From NCBI GenBank assembly GCA_936432065.2, contig OW386291.2:24095821-24159820 (forward strand): 64,000 nucleotides of DNA, in the 5' to 3' direction. Every line of letters starts with the position of its first letter. The stretch's first letter is position 1. Positions 54,801 to 60,149 of the stretch are shown here, in pieces. Position numbers and translations under genes: made by a program. This DNA is from Rutpela maculata (lineage: Eukaryota > Arthropoda > Insecta > Coleoptera > Cerambycidae). The notes under the pieces are model-generated. The model was not told where the DNA came from. It made no database searches and saw only the letters and a program-made list of their open reading frames with translations.

Positions 54801-55575
54801 TTTATTTCAAAACATCAAGCATAACTGTTTACTTCATTTATGTCTAGTAAAACAAAGGTGGCTGCAACTACTGCTTGGAAATTAAGGTTTTGACATTTCT
54901 GTTTTTTGTGTATTATCTAATTTCTTTGTTATGTTTATATTATTTGTTCGACCGAATTTTACCCTGTAAATTATAGACATGGTTACATTTGGAAAAAGAA
55001 ATGCGATTTTTATTACTTTAAAAATTATTATATCTCGAAAAACCAATGATTTTTCGAAATTGTTCGTATCATAAAAGTAGCTTAGAAAGTAATTCTCAAT
55101 CACATGCATCTTTTTTAAAAATATCTAGGATCGAATAATTTATTTGCATCGTAACGCCCCAATTTGTAAAATGACCATTTTTACTCAAAGCCGAAGTCAT
55201 TTGTATGTTCTACTAAATACCTTTTACAGAATTCAAATATCGAGAAAACTGCTCCGGACGATTTAAGTGGGGCACCCTGTATATGGTTAAAATAATTTGC
55301 AAAGTACAAAACAGCAATGACTTACAAAATATAAAAGTGCGCCACATCATCTGTGTTATCATTAACCATCCTCCATACACAGCAATTAAATGGAAAGCAG
55401 CTAACATCGCTACATTCTTCCAAACCCACTTATATTGGGGAACATTTGAATGTATTGCATTATTCAATGATTCCTGATCTGATTTATAAGTATGCTTTAC
55501 TCCAGGTAAACTTGTATTAGACCGAAATTTCGCTGATTCCACTGGTAATATTTCATTTGATATTTCTAAAAGCAT
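21486..55575 (-). CDS. Acyl-CoA fatty-acid desaturase (delta-9/delta-11 type), four coding exons
   Basis: The spliced product (55575-55326, 47069-46733, 39827-39645, 21873-21486) has 1158 coding bases including stop, or 385 residues, a normal length for insect desaturases. These are ER membrane di-iron enzymes that introduce a cis double bond into fatty acyl-CoA using cytochrome b5. The histidine boxes are HRLWAH at residues 100-105, HRVHH at 137-141 and HNYHH at 277-281, plus NSVAH at 244-248. Hydrophobic stretches near residues 55-72, 85-98 and 199-215 fit the membrane spans. Phases at all three junctions agree. The chosen Met follows a strong splice acceptor (TTTTGTTTCTAG, ending at 55590), so a 5' non-coding exon upstream is likely. 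Sequence differs from housekeeping consensus (GEGWHNYHH, YIKPVESKFV), so a lineage-specific role such as pheromone or cuticular lipid synthesis is possible but not shown. Confidence 0.93.
22500..24980 (+). pseudogene. LINE polymerase with endonuclease-type C-terminus (R2/R4-like), heavily decayed
   Basis: Ordered remnants on the plus strand: an N-terminal region with LKQQIRNKLEEVKAMDIRDR, the palm start VESLKTYRVCPTM, IAIFQGDFLSPLLFCLALAP (a motif typical of R2-type reverse transcriptases), LKTELNIKNKITAINTIAVS, KDGGRGLIELESAYDLF, a Cys/His motif CGLTEEHISHVVVGC and, near the end, YKSLKIEVNRIWNAKTTAMP. The last segment lies where such elements carry a restriction-like endonuclease. Almost every domain is broken by stops or shifts. 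It sits in desaturase intron 3, antisense to the gene. Clade is inferred from motif style. From 21874 to 22500 nothing is recognisable. Confidence 0.75.
25000..26640. other. Intronic DNA without a recognisable gene
   Basis: A short degenerate stretch at 25859-25922 (GATTATATTTTGATCTCATT...GAAGGGTTAG) also occurs near 38672-38708, so it belongs to a dispersed repeat. A-rich simple sequence (AAAAT then AAT units) lies at 26046-26085. No ORF with a known domain is seen. Confidence 0.5.
26640..27385 (+). repeat. Candidate LTR of a second LTR retrotransposon
   Basis: A TATA box TATAAAAG at 26719-26726, an AATAAA signal at 27223-27228 and, just after the end, TGGCGCCCGAG at 27390-27400 form the order promoter, poly(A) signal, primer site expected of a plus-strand 5' LTR. 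A TG microsatellite lies at 27263-27282. The left boundary is uncertain and no partner LTR was found. A short open frame follows (to 27593) with no recognised domain, before the gypsy element starts at 27640. Confidence 0.45.
27390..27400 (+). promoter_or_regulatory. Primer-binding site of the second LTR element
   Basis: TGGCGCCCGAG, a TGGCGCC-type primer site, follows the candidate LTR end by a few bases. The tRNA cannot be named with confidence. Confidence 0.45.
27640..28040 (+). repeat. 5' LTR of the gypsy element
   Basis: 401 bp, TG...CA ends. By eye it differs from the 3' LTR at three positions only (AATAGTGAG/AATACTGAG, TTAGCGAT/TTAGTGAT, CCAACAGG/CCAAAAGG). Confidence 0.93.
28340..28822 (+). 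pseudogene. Gypsy gag, N-terminal part
   Basis: ATG at 28340 opens a 160-residue frame (MVRTKKTKPDEVSKMEQHIA). A coiled-coil-like Asn/Ser/Thr-rich region (LNNMLTNVTSTIESNMSNVN) is followed by the capsid-type start MHPVLFIKKLKTLLDEAGVP and WAEI. A +/-1 shift near 28815 moves the frame to the next ORF (ESFERFKELFLKRYW). Gag forms the particle. The frame break may be a mutation; programmed shifting inside gag is not usual. Confidence 0.8.
28823..29933 (+). pseudogene. Gypsy gag C-terminus and aspartic protease
   Basis: The capsid part continues (KRYWSIEKERETFSKVKFGI, ADYFLKIVREAKYLNQSLTD, IIRLITNHFPFEVRRGI). An Arg/Gln-rich nucleic-acid-binding stretch (RPFQMHRQSQGQQNFRRGEN) follows in place of a zinc knuckle: no CCHC box is visible. 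The protease has the active site RCLVDSGSQITRIS and the flap-side strand LLRSVILGCDFM, as in retroviral-type proteases. A frameshift near 29880-29900 separates it from the polymerase. The protease looks intact. Confidence 0.85.
29880..30525 (+). pseudogene. Gypsy reverse transcriptase
   Basis: The frame reads PYIYKDEVRRQIQEMLDWGV, SPLVIVRKKDDSIRVCLDAR, CLSTIDLTASYWQIPIVPEH (first catalytic Asp), VLPFGFFTSVGSFIRGL and LIAYVDDLLIYSEN (catalytic YVDD). This is a full palm domain of a gypsy reverse transcriptase. A frameshift near 30510 leads to the thumb and RNase H in the next ORF. The region overlaps the protease frame by about 50 bases, which points to a mutation rather than a designed overlap. 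Confidence 0.88.
30506..31795 (+). pseudogene. Gypsy RT thumb, RNase H and integrase N-terminus
   Basis: The start VNFVGHILSPTGISMDPDQV is the thumb side of the polymerase, and HLKSFLGLLNYDARFCKNYS is the connection. RNase H has FYIQTDASGYAVAGCLFQ, TITDHKSLSF and LVDALSRYP. The integrase zinc finger is HEDNGHFGAEKCFEALQNIY followed by CRKIIAGCEICQKSK (HHCC). It ends in CLDLMGSLPVSRGGATQLW, carrying the first catalytic Asp, just before an internal deletion. All domains shown have their key residues. Confidence 0.88.
31780..32373 (+). pseudogene. Gypsy integrase C-terminal part, core partly deleted
   Basis: Right after GGATQLW the sequence jumps, with a frame change, to LAKAGVKVRHTSVYYPQGNL, then TERVNREIGRLLRMYC (catalytic Glu), STGFSPDTPHFGTPF and a basic tail LSKAEKRKLRRERGKTLSK. 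The stretch that should hold the second catalytic Asp (an SDNG-like motif) is missing, an estimated 60 or more residues judged from family layout. The element could not integrate by itself. The stop is at 32371-32373. Confidence 0.85.
32435..32835 (+). repeat. 3' LTR of the gypsy element
   Basis: 401 bp, same ends as the 5' LTR, preceded by a purine-rich tract at 32425-32431. Confidence 0.93.
32971..34336. mobile_element. Foldback TIR element with tandem-repeat arms (TA duplication)
   Basis: Ends are CAGTGTGTTTCACTTCTCG and (reverse complement of the right end) CAGTGTATTTCACTTCTCG, flanked by TA at 32969-32970 and 34337-34338. The left arm holds units starting TTTCACTTCTCGTGAAGACA near 32979, 33255 and 33536; the right arm holds inverted units ending near 34044 and 34330. 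Each unit is about 280 bp and includes TTCATTTCAAATTTTTA and CGGCCTACTGCGATAAAA. No ORF of note. The TA duplication suggests a Tc1/mariner-like mobiliser. Confidence 0.75.
34340..34655 (+). repeat. Dispersed repeat, copy 1 (partner at 38796-39140)
   Basis: Shares with 38796-39140 long words such as CCACCCCATTATTAAAGGGG, GATTTCAAATATTATATTA and TTTCGTTGTGAG. C-rich runs (CCACCCCCACCCC) stand out from the AT-rich surroundings. No coding potential seen. From 34656 to 35660 nothing is recognisable apart from AT-rich DNA and a GAGCCGTAGGCGAGTGC word near 35478 that recurs, slightly changed, near 39940. Confidence 0.65.
35670..35720. repeat. Perfect 23-bp inverted repeat with 5-base loop
   Basis: TGCTCAACCAATAAAAAGCC (plus AGA) pairs exactly with its complement at 35698-35720, loop ATGAA. 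It would form a strong hairpin in DNA or RNA. Confidence 0.8.
35889..36082. mobile_element. Foldback MITE of about 190 bp
   Basis: The left arm GATATAATTTCGTCTGGCAA continues through CAAAATTTAATGATTATT, GTTTGTTGC..TGGCAATTTCGC and TGACAAAAATAACTCG. The right arm is its inverse, ending GCCGACAAAATTATATCAC. A loop of only about 8 bp (CCTGACGG) lies between. Confidence 0.7.
36510..37540. mobile_element. 1031-bp foldback hAT-type element
   Basis: A perfect 8-bp duplication AATTTTAG lies at 36502-36509 and 37541-37548. Ends are CAGGCGCGCAGCCAGG and (reverse complement) CAGTGGCGCAGCCAG. The two halves are inverted copies of each other almost throughout (for example GGAAAAACTATGCATTTTGG on the left matches its inverse near 37290-37312; CGCCGCTAGAGGG recurs inverted near 37190). 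No transposase. The duplication length places it with hAT elements. C- and G-runs near both ends (36525-36555, 37505-37515) break the AT-rich background. Confidence 0.85.
37549..38440. other. AT-rich intronic repeats without a gene
   Basis: A stretch near 37735-37790 (ACCTTCCTCCCCTCAATAAT, TATGTCACCGC) repeats words seen at 36149-36226. TAACTCACGC-type words occur in both directions at 37886-37916. A full element cannot be delimited. Confidence 0.4.
38545..38582. repeat. GTCT/CTGT microsatellite
   Basis: Interrupted CTGT units between 38545 and 38582. The following words (ACCGTTTGAGATATTGACTT, GAAATTTGGTAC) look like part of a dispersed repeat. Confidence 0.7.
38796..39140 (+). repeat. Dispersed repeat, copy 2 (partner at 34340-34655)
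   Basis: Direct-orientation partner of 34340-34655, with the same C-rich tracts and the same ATGTGGAAGTAGT ending. Confidence 0.65.
39244..39355 (+). ncRNA. Possible tRNA-derived SINE-like fragment
   Basis: TGGTTGAGTGG at 39254-39264 fits the polymerase III A-box pattern. It is followed by a T-arm-like GCCAGGACA and then A-rich sequence. A clear B box is missing, so this is at best a decayed or short element. Confidence 0.25.
39645..39827 (-). CDS. Desaturase coding exon 3
   Basis: The acceptor TTATGTTTTGCAG ends at 39828 and the donor AA|GTAAGG starts at 39644. It encodes YYGPLVILLCFIIPAFIPYY, FWGEDWW, and NSVAHMYGVKPYDK. The Asn-Ser-x-x-His is the fourth metal-site contact known in stearoyl-CoA desaturases. 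The hydrophobic run fits a transmembrane segment. Confidence 0.95.
40270..41400 (-). mobile_element. 5'-truncated R1-type LINE
   Basis: Minus-strand fragment covering the end of the polymerase, the C-terminal domain and a short 3' tail. It is truncated on its 5' side at about 41400. It lies in desaturase intron 2 in the same orientation as the gene. GC content is visibly higher than the surroundings, which suggests a fairly recent arrival. No clear target duplication was found. Confidence 0.8.
40413..41378 (-). pseudogene. R1-type LINE ORF2, C-terminal 321 residues
   Basis: The frame MQVGVFLNRKMSTATERVCM runs through HLTLAPQKIEAMILKG, PRRTLKYLGIVFDTRG, the connection region (LVYGVPVWHNVLRIGRYKNK, RAYRTVSTMALQVITGSLPI) and ends in a CCHC motif CIYCGQPDTAEHTLFVCGRW. 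That order, and the TAEHTLF...C motif, are known from R1/TRAS-type elements. The catalytic ADD lies upstream of the truncation and is missing. The frame is open for its full length, so it is young, but no active enzyme can be made. Confidence 0.85.
41560..41574 (+). promoter_or_regulatory. Copia primer-binding site (initiator tRNA-Met half type)
   Basis: GGTTATGGCCCAGG directly follows the LTR remnant. It is close to the internal initiator-tRNA-Met sequence used by Drosophila copia (one G fewer). Confidence 0.7.
41676..42440 (+). pseudogene. Copia gag with zinc knuckle
   Basis: ATG at 41676 opens MDNDVKVTKLKGIDNWATWK, the usual copia gag start. Stops near 41832, 42195 and 42338 divide it, but the frame continues with SLWDKLLSVYEQRSEVSIHM, DLAQRLRIFGENFSDS, TLSNLIARLTIEETRM and the zinc knuckle CFKCHKEGHWARECRS near 42379-42426. 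It encodes the particle and RNA-binding protein. An upstream Met at 41613 is in frame, but the copia-like start is at 41676. Confidence 0.85.
42450..42730 (+). pseudogene. Copia protease
   Basis: The frame contains WYLDSGATDHMSNQRNWF, the copia protease active site, and ends soon after NILAYGKGNINI. A stop follows FL at 42726. Immediately after, in a changed frame, the sequence is GYDDNVKGYRIWFPG, which belongs to the far C-terminal side of integrase. The whole catalytic integrase is therefore deleted at this point. Confidence 0.85.
42729..43120 (+). pseudogene. Copia integrase C-terminal tail / linker
   Basis: Frame after the deletion: VGYDDNVKGYRIWFPGIDQV and KTYRDVIFTGKLYND (the known copia GYD...GYR...S.DV.F region), then an acidic linker with Glu/Asp clusters before the polymerase. 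Ends in stops near 43120. Confidence 0.75.
43140..44141 (+). pseudogene. Copia reverse transcriptase
   Basis: Frame: YEPTSYDDALSCEDHKKWID, DTWILTEIPEDQEIIDCKWI, YKARLVARGFKQRNGVDYND, QFDVKAAFLYGNID (first Asp), CLLKKSIYGLKQASRCW and LILAIHVDDGLVVST (catalytic VDD, with His where Tyr is usual), then SYARAVLKRYNMDNANSIAI and SLQYLSTATRPDITYAVNTA. This is nearly a full-length copia polymerase. A stop at 44139 and a shift separate it from RNase H. Confidence 0.88.
44150..44745 (+). pseudogene. Copia RNase H
   Basis: Frame: KRTLKYGLHFPSSQ, VFSDADYAGDVETRKSTNGF, VVVLSTTEAEYVAACEAIKE, LHIDNQSAIRLMKNPEFHKR, TKHIDVQYHFIREKF and EQQADLLTKPLSRDVF. All copia RNase H motifs (SDAD, STTEAEY, DNQSA, RTKHIDV, ADLLTK) are intact. 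The 3' end of the ORF runs through the purine tract into the 3' LTR. Confidence 0.9.
44703..44866 (+). repeat. Copia 3' LTR (164 bp)
   Basis: Starts TGTTGAATTATTG after a purine run AAAGTGGGAG, ends AGATAAAATAACA. Short LTRs are normal for copia elements. From 44867 to 45534 there is no recognisable gene. Confidence 0.8.
45535..45753. mobile_element. 219-bp foldback MITE with TA duplication
   Basis: Arms GCGGGTTTATGCGTGCATGA and (inverse) GCGGATTTATACGTGCATGG pair nearly throughout, including GGCGCCAGTAGATATTGGCA and ATAAACAGTTACTGGCGAG. TA lies at both flanks (45533-45534, 45754-45755), which suggests mobilisation by a Tc1/mariner-type transposase. Confidence 0.8.
46733..47069 (-). CDS. Desaturase coding exon 2 (histidine boxes 1 and 2)
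   Basis: The acceptor TTGTTCTAG ends at 47070 and the donor AAG|GTGAGA starts at 46732. It encodes NVYSGIIFFGVTAGVHRLWA, then IYEWVRDHRVHHKHTDTNAD and the GFFFSHIGWL stretch, ending VVMFQK. The codon split across intron 1 reads TTT (Phe) and that across intron 2 AGA (Arg). Two of the three iron-binding histidine clusters lie here. Confidence 0.95.
47155..48607. mobile_element. Non-autonomous TIR element carrying an internal satellite
   Basis: The left end GAGAGACTTCGCATATGCAC and AGTACTAGTAC is inverted at the right (ACTAGTACTATGCTTATGCA and AAGTCTTCC). Almost half of the interior is the tandem repeat at 47490-48180. No transposase. The exact ends are approximate. It lies just inside intron 1, about 85 bp from exon 2. 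Confidence 0.6.
47490..48180. repeat. Diverged tandem repeat, about 7-8 units of roughly 70-110 bp
   Basis: The word ACAGGGTGG (or a one-base variant, often followed by TCACC) recurs near 47501, 47610, 47700, 47800, 47907, 47978, 48057 and 48150. Between them GATAATATTT and TAGTTAACACAACTGTCAAGGAAG variants recur. Confidence 0.7.
48608..49128. other. Intronic stretch with one small unsupported open frame
   Basis: A minus-strand frame at 48706-48912 could encode 68 residues with six Cys (FCFGKCCKRNGYG, LYSCCFNPP). It has no recognised domain and no clear splice or start context. I do not call it a gene. Confidence 0.3.
49129..50293. repeat. Unnamed interspersed repeat, copy B
   Basis: Same ends as copy A (ACTAGCAACAAG ... 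TTCTACAACA) but without the 480-bp tandem block. Contains the related 104-residue open frame at 49523-49837 (SITSLFGKPCLWLSYHHF, ESKLVLCEKPALCIF). Confidence 0.6.
50818..51215. mobile_element. Foldback repeat of about 400 bp
   Basis: The left arm (ACTTACCTAATGAAACTGAG, ATATCAATTTTAATGCCACC, CCAAAAAAGGGCC) is inverted on the right (CTTATTTGGGGGGGTGGCAT, TGATATTAGAACTTGCAACA, CACTTTCGTTAGGTAAGTAG). The ends are not sharply defined. C-runs follow at 51208-51218. Confidence 0.6.
51370..51688. mobile_element. MITE with GGGCGGCACTAG ends
   Basis: TGGGCGGCACTAGTGCC at 51370 is inverted at the right end as TTCTAGTGCCGCCCA. Only about 13 bp of TIR is clear; the interior is AT-rich. Confidence 0.6.
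52006..53433. mobile_element. 1428-bp non-autonomous TIR element
   Basis: TIRs of about 125 bp: GGACCCCGCACACAATACAT at the left and its inverse at 53414-53433, extending through TTTCGTGAAACTCTGGGC, CTACTATTGCCC/GGGCAATAGTAG-type words and GGGCGCGAAGCTCCAAACCC. TTT flanks both ends (52003-52005 and 53434-53436), so a 3-bp duplication is possible. Internal features are a hairpin at 52189-52246 (CTTTAAAGTAGCAACTTT paired with its inverse) and a direct duplication at 52990-53275 (TTTCAAGAAAAATAARCGAY, ACTCGCTGTTCCCAGGGT). No transposase. Confidence 0.75.
54270..54586 (-). repeat. Third copy of the outer-element TIR
   Basis: Matches the left TIR of the element at 7509-12349 in inverse orientation (TGCACCTCATAATTCAAAAA, CGTTCGATTTAGAGAAAAAA, GGGGACTTTTAGTATATTCA), ending TTTTTCCTGCAC at 54586. 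The other end of this copy was not found. Confidence 0.75.
55326..55575 (-). CDS. Desaturase coding exon 1 (residues 1-83, plus one base)
   Basis: The exon starts at ATG 55575 (MLLEISNEIL) and ends in the first hydrophobic region (WLMITQMMWRTFIF). The donor at 55325-55320 is GTAAGT, a perfect consensus, in phase 1. An upstream in-frame Met at 55629 exists, but it lies in the pyrimidine-rich tract before the acceptor and is unlikely to be used. Confidence 0.88.
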
Positions 55576-55799
55576 CTTATCTGATCTCTCTAGAAACAAA
55601 ATTGAAAAATATAGAAAAATGTATACCATCTCTATGAAAGTAAAACTAATATAATAAAAATATTATTGCATTGATGTATAATATAGATCTCCCCTAGCAA
55701 TTGAGCATTATATTGAGCATATATTGAGCACGCCCCTGCCTTTTTTACCTCTAAAAATTTAATGAATTGAACCCAAATTAACGGGGGGATCAGCCACTG

Positions 55800-56000
55800 T
55801 GAACAATACTTGGATGTTTTTGTGTACAGTACCCAAACAGTACTCGCACAGTACTAGACAGTAAATAGTACCTGTACATTACCACAATACCTAGACGGTG
55901 CTCGTACAGTATCAGAGAGTACCTGTACGTCACCACAGGCTATGTACATTATCATACAGTGTGTACAATGTTAAACAGTACCAGATAAGTTCGTTGAATA
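55800..56000. repeat. Cluster of CAGTAC(C) motifs, left group
   Basis: ACAGTACC, ACAGTACT and CTGTAC words recur about every 15-20 bp. A similar cluster lies at 60150-60300. They may be the subterminal repeats of one element that was later invaded by the Tc1 element. Between 55591 and 55800 there is no recognisable gene; a desaturase 5' exon may lie upstream of 55590 but cannot be placed. Confidence 0.5.
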
Positions 56001-56320
56001 TTGTTCCAACTGCCATTTCGACAGGAATCCAGTGAGTGACGCATTGATGTGGTAATCAGTGAATCGAGTGTAGTTTTATTTTGGTAAGTATATATTCATT
56101 TGTGTACAGTTTTCAAAAGTATATCTCCAAGAAAACAACCCAGGGTCATTGTAGTTTCTGACTGTCCTATTACGTAATAAAAAGTACGTTAATATCTTTT
56201 TTATATAGCCGCTGGTATTTATATAATAACATATTATTGCATATTACAAATATCTAACAACTTAAAACTTTTTTCTAGATTTAGGTACAAATTAAAGATG
56301 TAAGATGGGTCGAAAATATA

Positions 56321-57882
56321 CACTCATAGACAAAATTGTCGAATATTTTAAATTTTCCCAATTCTTTTGTATTTATAAATTTTAATGAAAGAAACGCATT
56401 ACACAAGAAAGAAATAGTTTATTTCACACATTTTAAGTAAGTTTTCATTAGCAGAAAATGCTTAAAAAAATTAATGCAAAATGTTATAAAAATTAAGAAT
56501 AATTAGTTTCAACTTAAATGCTACCACGTTAAGCAAATTAGTCTTTTGATTAGAATAATAGGGCACGGTTAATAACGAGTATTCCCACCTCGAGCTCTAA
56601 TGGCTGCTTGCATCCTTCTTGACATACTACTAATTAGATTTTGAATGTATTCTTGAGGAATTGCATTCCATTCATATTGTGCTGCAATTCGAAGTTCTTC
56701 TAGGGTATTTGGAACAGGATTTCTTTGTCGTATACGATGTTTTAGCTGATCCCACATATGTTCTATGGAATTCAAGTCTGGACTATACGGTGGCCAATGT
56801 AATCTTTGAATCTAGACTGCATCAAGGTAATTAGTCACTGTGCCAGCTGCGTGCATAAATACGAACCTATCGTAACCAATGTGGCCCACATATGGCAAAA
56901 CATGATCTTGGAGAATGTTTTCGATATACCAGTCACTAGTTATTCGTCCAACGACTTCCACGAGTTCGGTGCGTCCTTCCCAACTAATACTTCCCCAAAA
57001 CATTATGCCGCCACCTCCAAAACTAACAGTTTGTACGAGATTGCAAGTAGTGTATCGTTCCCCAACTCTTCTATAGACATGATTTCGTCCATCTGGCTTC
57101 CATAACTGTATTCTAGTCTCATCAGTGAATAGAACATTTTTGTAATTCTAGATATTCCACCAAATATGTGCTCTGGCAAATTGTAATCGACGAGTTTTGT
57201 GATTTTGGAAAAGACGTGGAACTTTGGCAGGCCGTCTTGGCTTTAAACCTACCTCTCTTAATCTTCGTCTAACCGTTTTCGAACTAACATTCACTTGTCT
57301 TACATTTAATAACTCATTTCTCAGATGCGTGGATGTCAGTGTGCGATTTCGGGTAGAATTAAGGATCAAAAAACGGTCATCAATTGCTGTTGTGCACCGT
57401 TTGCGCCCTTGGCCGGGTCTTCGAACAAAATTTCCAGTCTCTCATTTCCTTTCTAAAATATTCGATACTGTAGATTGACCTCTCCTAAGACGTCGTGCGA
57501 TATCTTTTTGTCTATATCCTTCCTCATATAGAGTTACAATTTGTGCCGCTTCAGCTTCACTGCAGTATCTATTTGGTGGCATATTTTTTCTTAAATGGAG
57601 GTAAGAACAAATAAAAATCAATAACACTTTCTTTAATTCACTACAAATAACTCAATTCACTATAATTCTTGAATTATGTAAAGAATTTTCAAATGACAAA
57701 ACGCGCGTTAGAAAATATACGCCATTAAAATGAATTAAACGTCAAAATATTTCAAAACAATTGAATATATTCACCTACTAGATGAATAACATCAGCACAT
57801 ATATAAATAATTTACGGCGATTTGAAACCATATTCAAGTAATAGTGATAACAAAAAATATTCGGTAATTTTGTCCATGAGTG
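56321..57882 (-). mobile_element. Tc1-type DNA transposon
   Basis: 1562 bp, flanked by TA (56319-56320 and 57883-57884). TIRs CACTCATAGACAAAATTGTC and (inverse of the right end) CACTCATGGACAAAATTACC, followed by CGAATATTTT on both sides. One minus-strand transposase gene fills the interior. Confidence 0.92.
56569..57584 (-). pseudogene. Tc1-family transposase, broken
   Basis: ATG at 57584 opens MPPNRYCSEAEAAQIVTLYE with a helix-turn-helix (YRQKDIARRLRRGQSTVSNI). A frameshift and stop follow near 57440, then a second DNA-binding region (RRRLREVGLKPRRPAKVPRL), a stop after IWWNI, LFTDETRIQLW (first catalytic Asp), GGGIMFWGSISW, and PPYSPDLNSIEHMWDQLKHR (third catalytic Glu of DD34E). The block that should read like HDNA is MHAAGTVTN, so the second Asp is lost. 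Ends at a stop at 56569. It could not transpose itself. Confidence 0.9.
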
Positions 57883-57884
57883 TA

Positions 57885-58940
57885 CATGCAGAAAATGTTT
57901 TGAACCAAGGATATAATATTTATATTATGTATATACAGAAATAAATATTTTTCTTCGTGTGAAACAAATACCTTTGTTACAAAAAATAATAAGTTGGTTG
58001 TAAGACAATCACCTTTTAGTTCTAGAGACAAAACTATTTGTTTTAAATGAAGAATTTATTTATTTGCGTATACAGTGTGCCCCACTTTTCACGGGAACAC
58101 CTTCGTAGCTCAGTTATTAGTCATTAAATATCAACCAAATCTGGATCGGCATCAAAGACCTTTACTATATCTTTTTTGAGTAAAGCAAAACTTCTTTCAG
58201 TCATTGGCGTGCATTTTTATTAAAAGGGGATAGGTCGATTCTTCGAGAAGTCATATTAGGCATAATTTATTTACTGGAAAACTAATGGAATAATATTGAT
58301 CGGCATCCAAAATTTAATGATATTTTGATTGAGAGTTTTAGAATTACGGCACACCTAAAATTACCTATATTATTCAAGTATTAAATAATTAATAACGGGG
58401 AAATGAATTGTTTTTAGGAAAAAGTGATTTTTCATTTTCTATTTCTAAGTTATTAATTATTTAATATTTGAAAAATGTAATTTTAAGGGGGCCGTAATTC
58501 TAAAACGATAAATCAAAATGTCGTCAAATTTCTGATATAGGGGTTCTAAAGCATGCTGATCAATAATATTTCATAATTTTTTTCGGTAAGTATAAAAATC
58601 ATAACTTAAAGGTCAAGTTAGATAAATTCTCTGATAAACAATGATCGGAATTTGGGTTTAATTCCGGTGGCGCATATATGTAGGTATATAAAATTTTAGA
58701 TCAAAAACTTAAAAAAGTTGGTTCTTTCTTACAAAATTAAACCGAAATTAAATTTAATACGAACCTACTTTATGAGTTTCTCATTTATTTTGGCATAGTA
58801 GAATACATGTGTACATATTTACAACTAACAATGTATGCATATTTTAATAAGTCCTTGTAACCACGCACCTGAAATTAAACCCAAAATTCCGATCACTGCT
58901 TATAAACTATATTACACTGAAGAATTATTGTTTAATTTCT
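57885..58940. other. AT-rich DNA without a gene
   Basis: TATACAGTGTGCCCCACTTT at 58070 resembles the ends of short DNA transposons (TA plus CAGTGTG). Two blocks near 58385-58420 and 58435-58475 contain AAGTATTAAATAATTAATA in both directions. I cannot delimit an element. Confidence 0.35.
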
Positions 58941-58944
58941 AGTC

Positions 58945-59358
58945 GGAACATGCCACTTCCCTCGCTTGGGTGATACTTCTGATGCACAGTTAACTACAAT
59001 ACCATCCACTAAAGAAATTTTGGAGGAATTAGAGAAAGCAAAAACGAATGTTATACCTGTAGAAAACTTGTGATTTTAAAGAAAAAAGAGATATTGGGCA
59101 AGGTCTTGAAGAAGATATACAAACTGTATCGATCCCATTCCAAGGCGATAAGCAGAAAAGTAAAGAAGAGGGAGACGAGAATGAAAATGATTCCGAAGAT
59201 GGTGAGGATGAGCCTATTCGGGGAGAACTGGAGTTGTCTGACTGTGAAAATGACAACGAAATACGGCGACAAATAATCGAGGATTCATCTATATTTTCTC
59301 AACTTGACACTCTAACCTTGAAAACTACTCAAAACGAGATACGAAAGGCCCGTGTTTA
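58945..59358 (+). pseudogene. Exon-like coding remnant, acidic, unknown
   Basis: After a splice-acceptor-like TTTAATTTCTAG (ending 58944) a frame reads GTCHFPRLGDTSDAQLTTIP and STKEILEELEKAKTNVIPVE. After a one-base shift it becomes DFKEKRDIGQGLEEDIQTVS, an acidic stretch (ENENDSEDGEDEPIRGELEL) and IEDSSIFSQLDTLTLKTTQN before a stop. It could be the C-terminal exon of a transposase-related protein. I do not recognise it. Between 59359 and 60140 nothing is recognisable. Confidence 0.3.
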
Positions 59359-60149
59359 AAAGTTACCTTGAATAATAGTAAAATGATAACTATACGAAAA
59401 TTTTTACTGTGTTGGTATTTTGGTGCAAAGAATGGTCGGCTTTCTAGTGACAGGATATTCAGAGTAAGAGGCATGACTTCAAATGGCAGTACCAAAGGAG
59501 GGGTAGGCTAGGTGATAGCTCAAAAGAATAATACTTGACTTTTAATCTGACTTAAAACTGGTTACCTCTTATATCATTTTTTTATGTTCTGTCAGAGAAT
59601 TAAGTATTATTATTATTATCATCGAACTTATTTACTTATCACCGAGCGTATTACGTATATATTATTAAACTAATAGAATTACTGTTACTATTACTTCTAT
59701 GACGTTTTAAATTAGATTGATAATAAATTAATTAACGATGGAATATCGCCTGATTTTTTCTTTACTTTCGTATATTATATCAAATTTGAAGTAAAATTTT
59801 ATGTTCATATATAAGTCTATTAATAAAATAAGGTTATTGGAAAAATACTGTAAATTTTATTTATCATGCTATAAGTACATTAATAATGGAAAAGCTTAGG
59901 GAAAAGCTACAAAGATATCTACTGAAAAATACTGCCATTATAATTTTCAATTAAAGTTATCTTTGTCCATTAAAATTTGGAGTTAAAGTTGATTTTTAAA
60001 TTTGAGTTTCCAAATTGTAAATTTAAGAGTTTTTAAGAGAATTTAAGAAAATTAAGAGTAAATTATTAAGTAAAACAGATCTATTCAAAACTGTTTGGGG
60101 CTCGATTTGGTTTAGATAGAAAATTCTGCAGTGCAACATTGTCCGCTAC

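Larger units (their letters stand above)
47070..55325 (-). other. Desaturase intron 1 (about 8.3 kb)
   Basis: GT at 55324-55325 and AG at 47070-47071. It contains five or more non-autonomous repeat elements. From 53434 to 54270 and from 54587 to 55325 I see no recognisable gene; a minus-strand open frame at 53621-53875 has no recognisable domain. Confidence 0.9.

Noticed and set aside
55576..55629. Upstream in-frame Met at 55629 as desaturase start
   Set aside because: The extra 18 residues lie in a pyrimidine-rich stretch directly before a strong splice acceptor, so they are more likely intron; the Met at 55575 was chosen.
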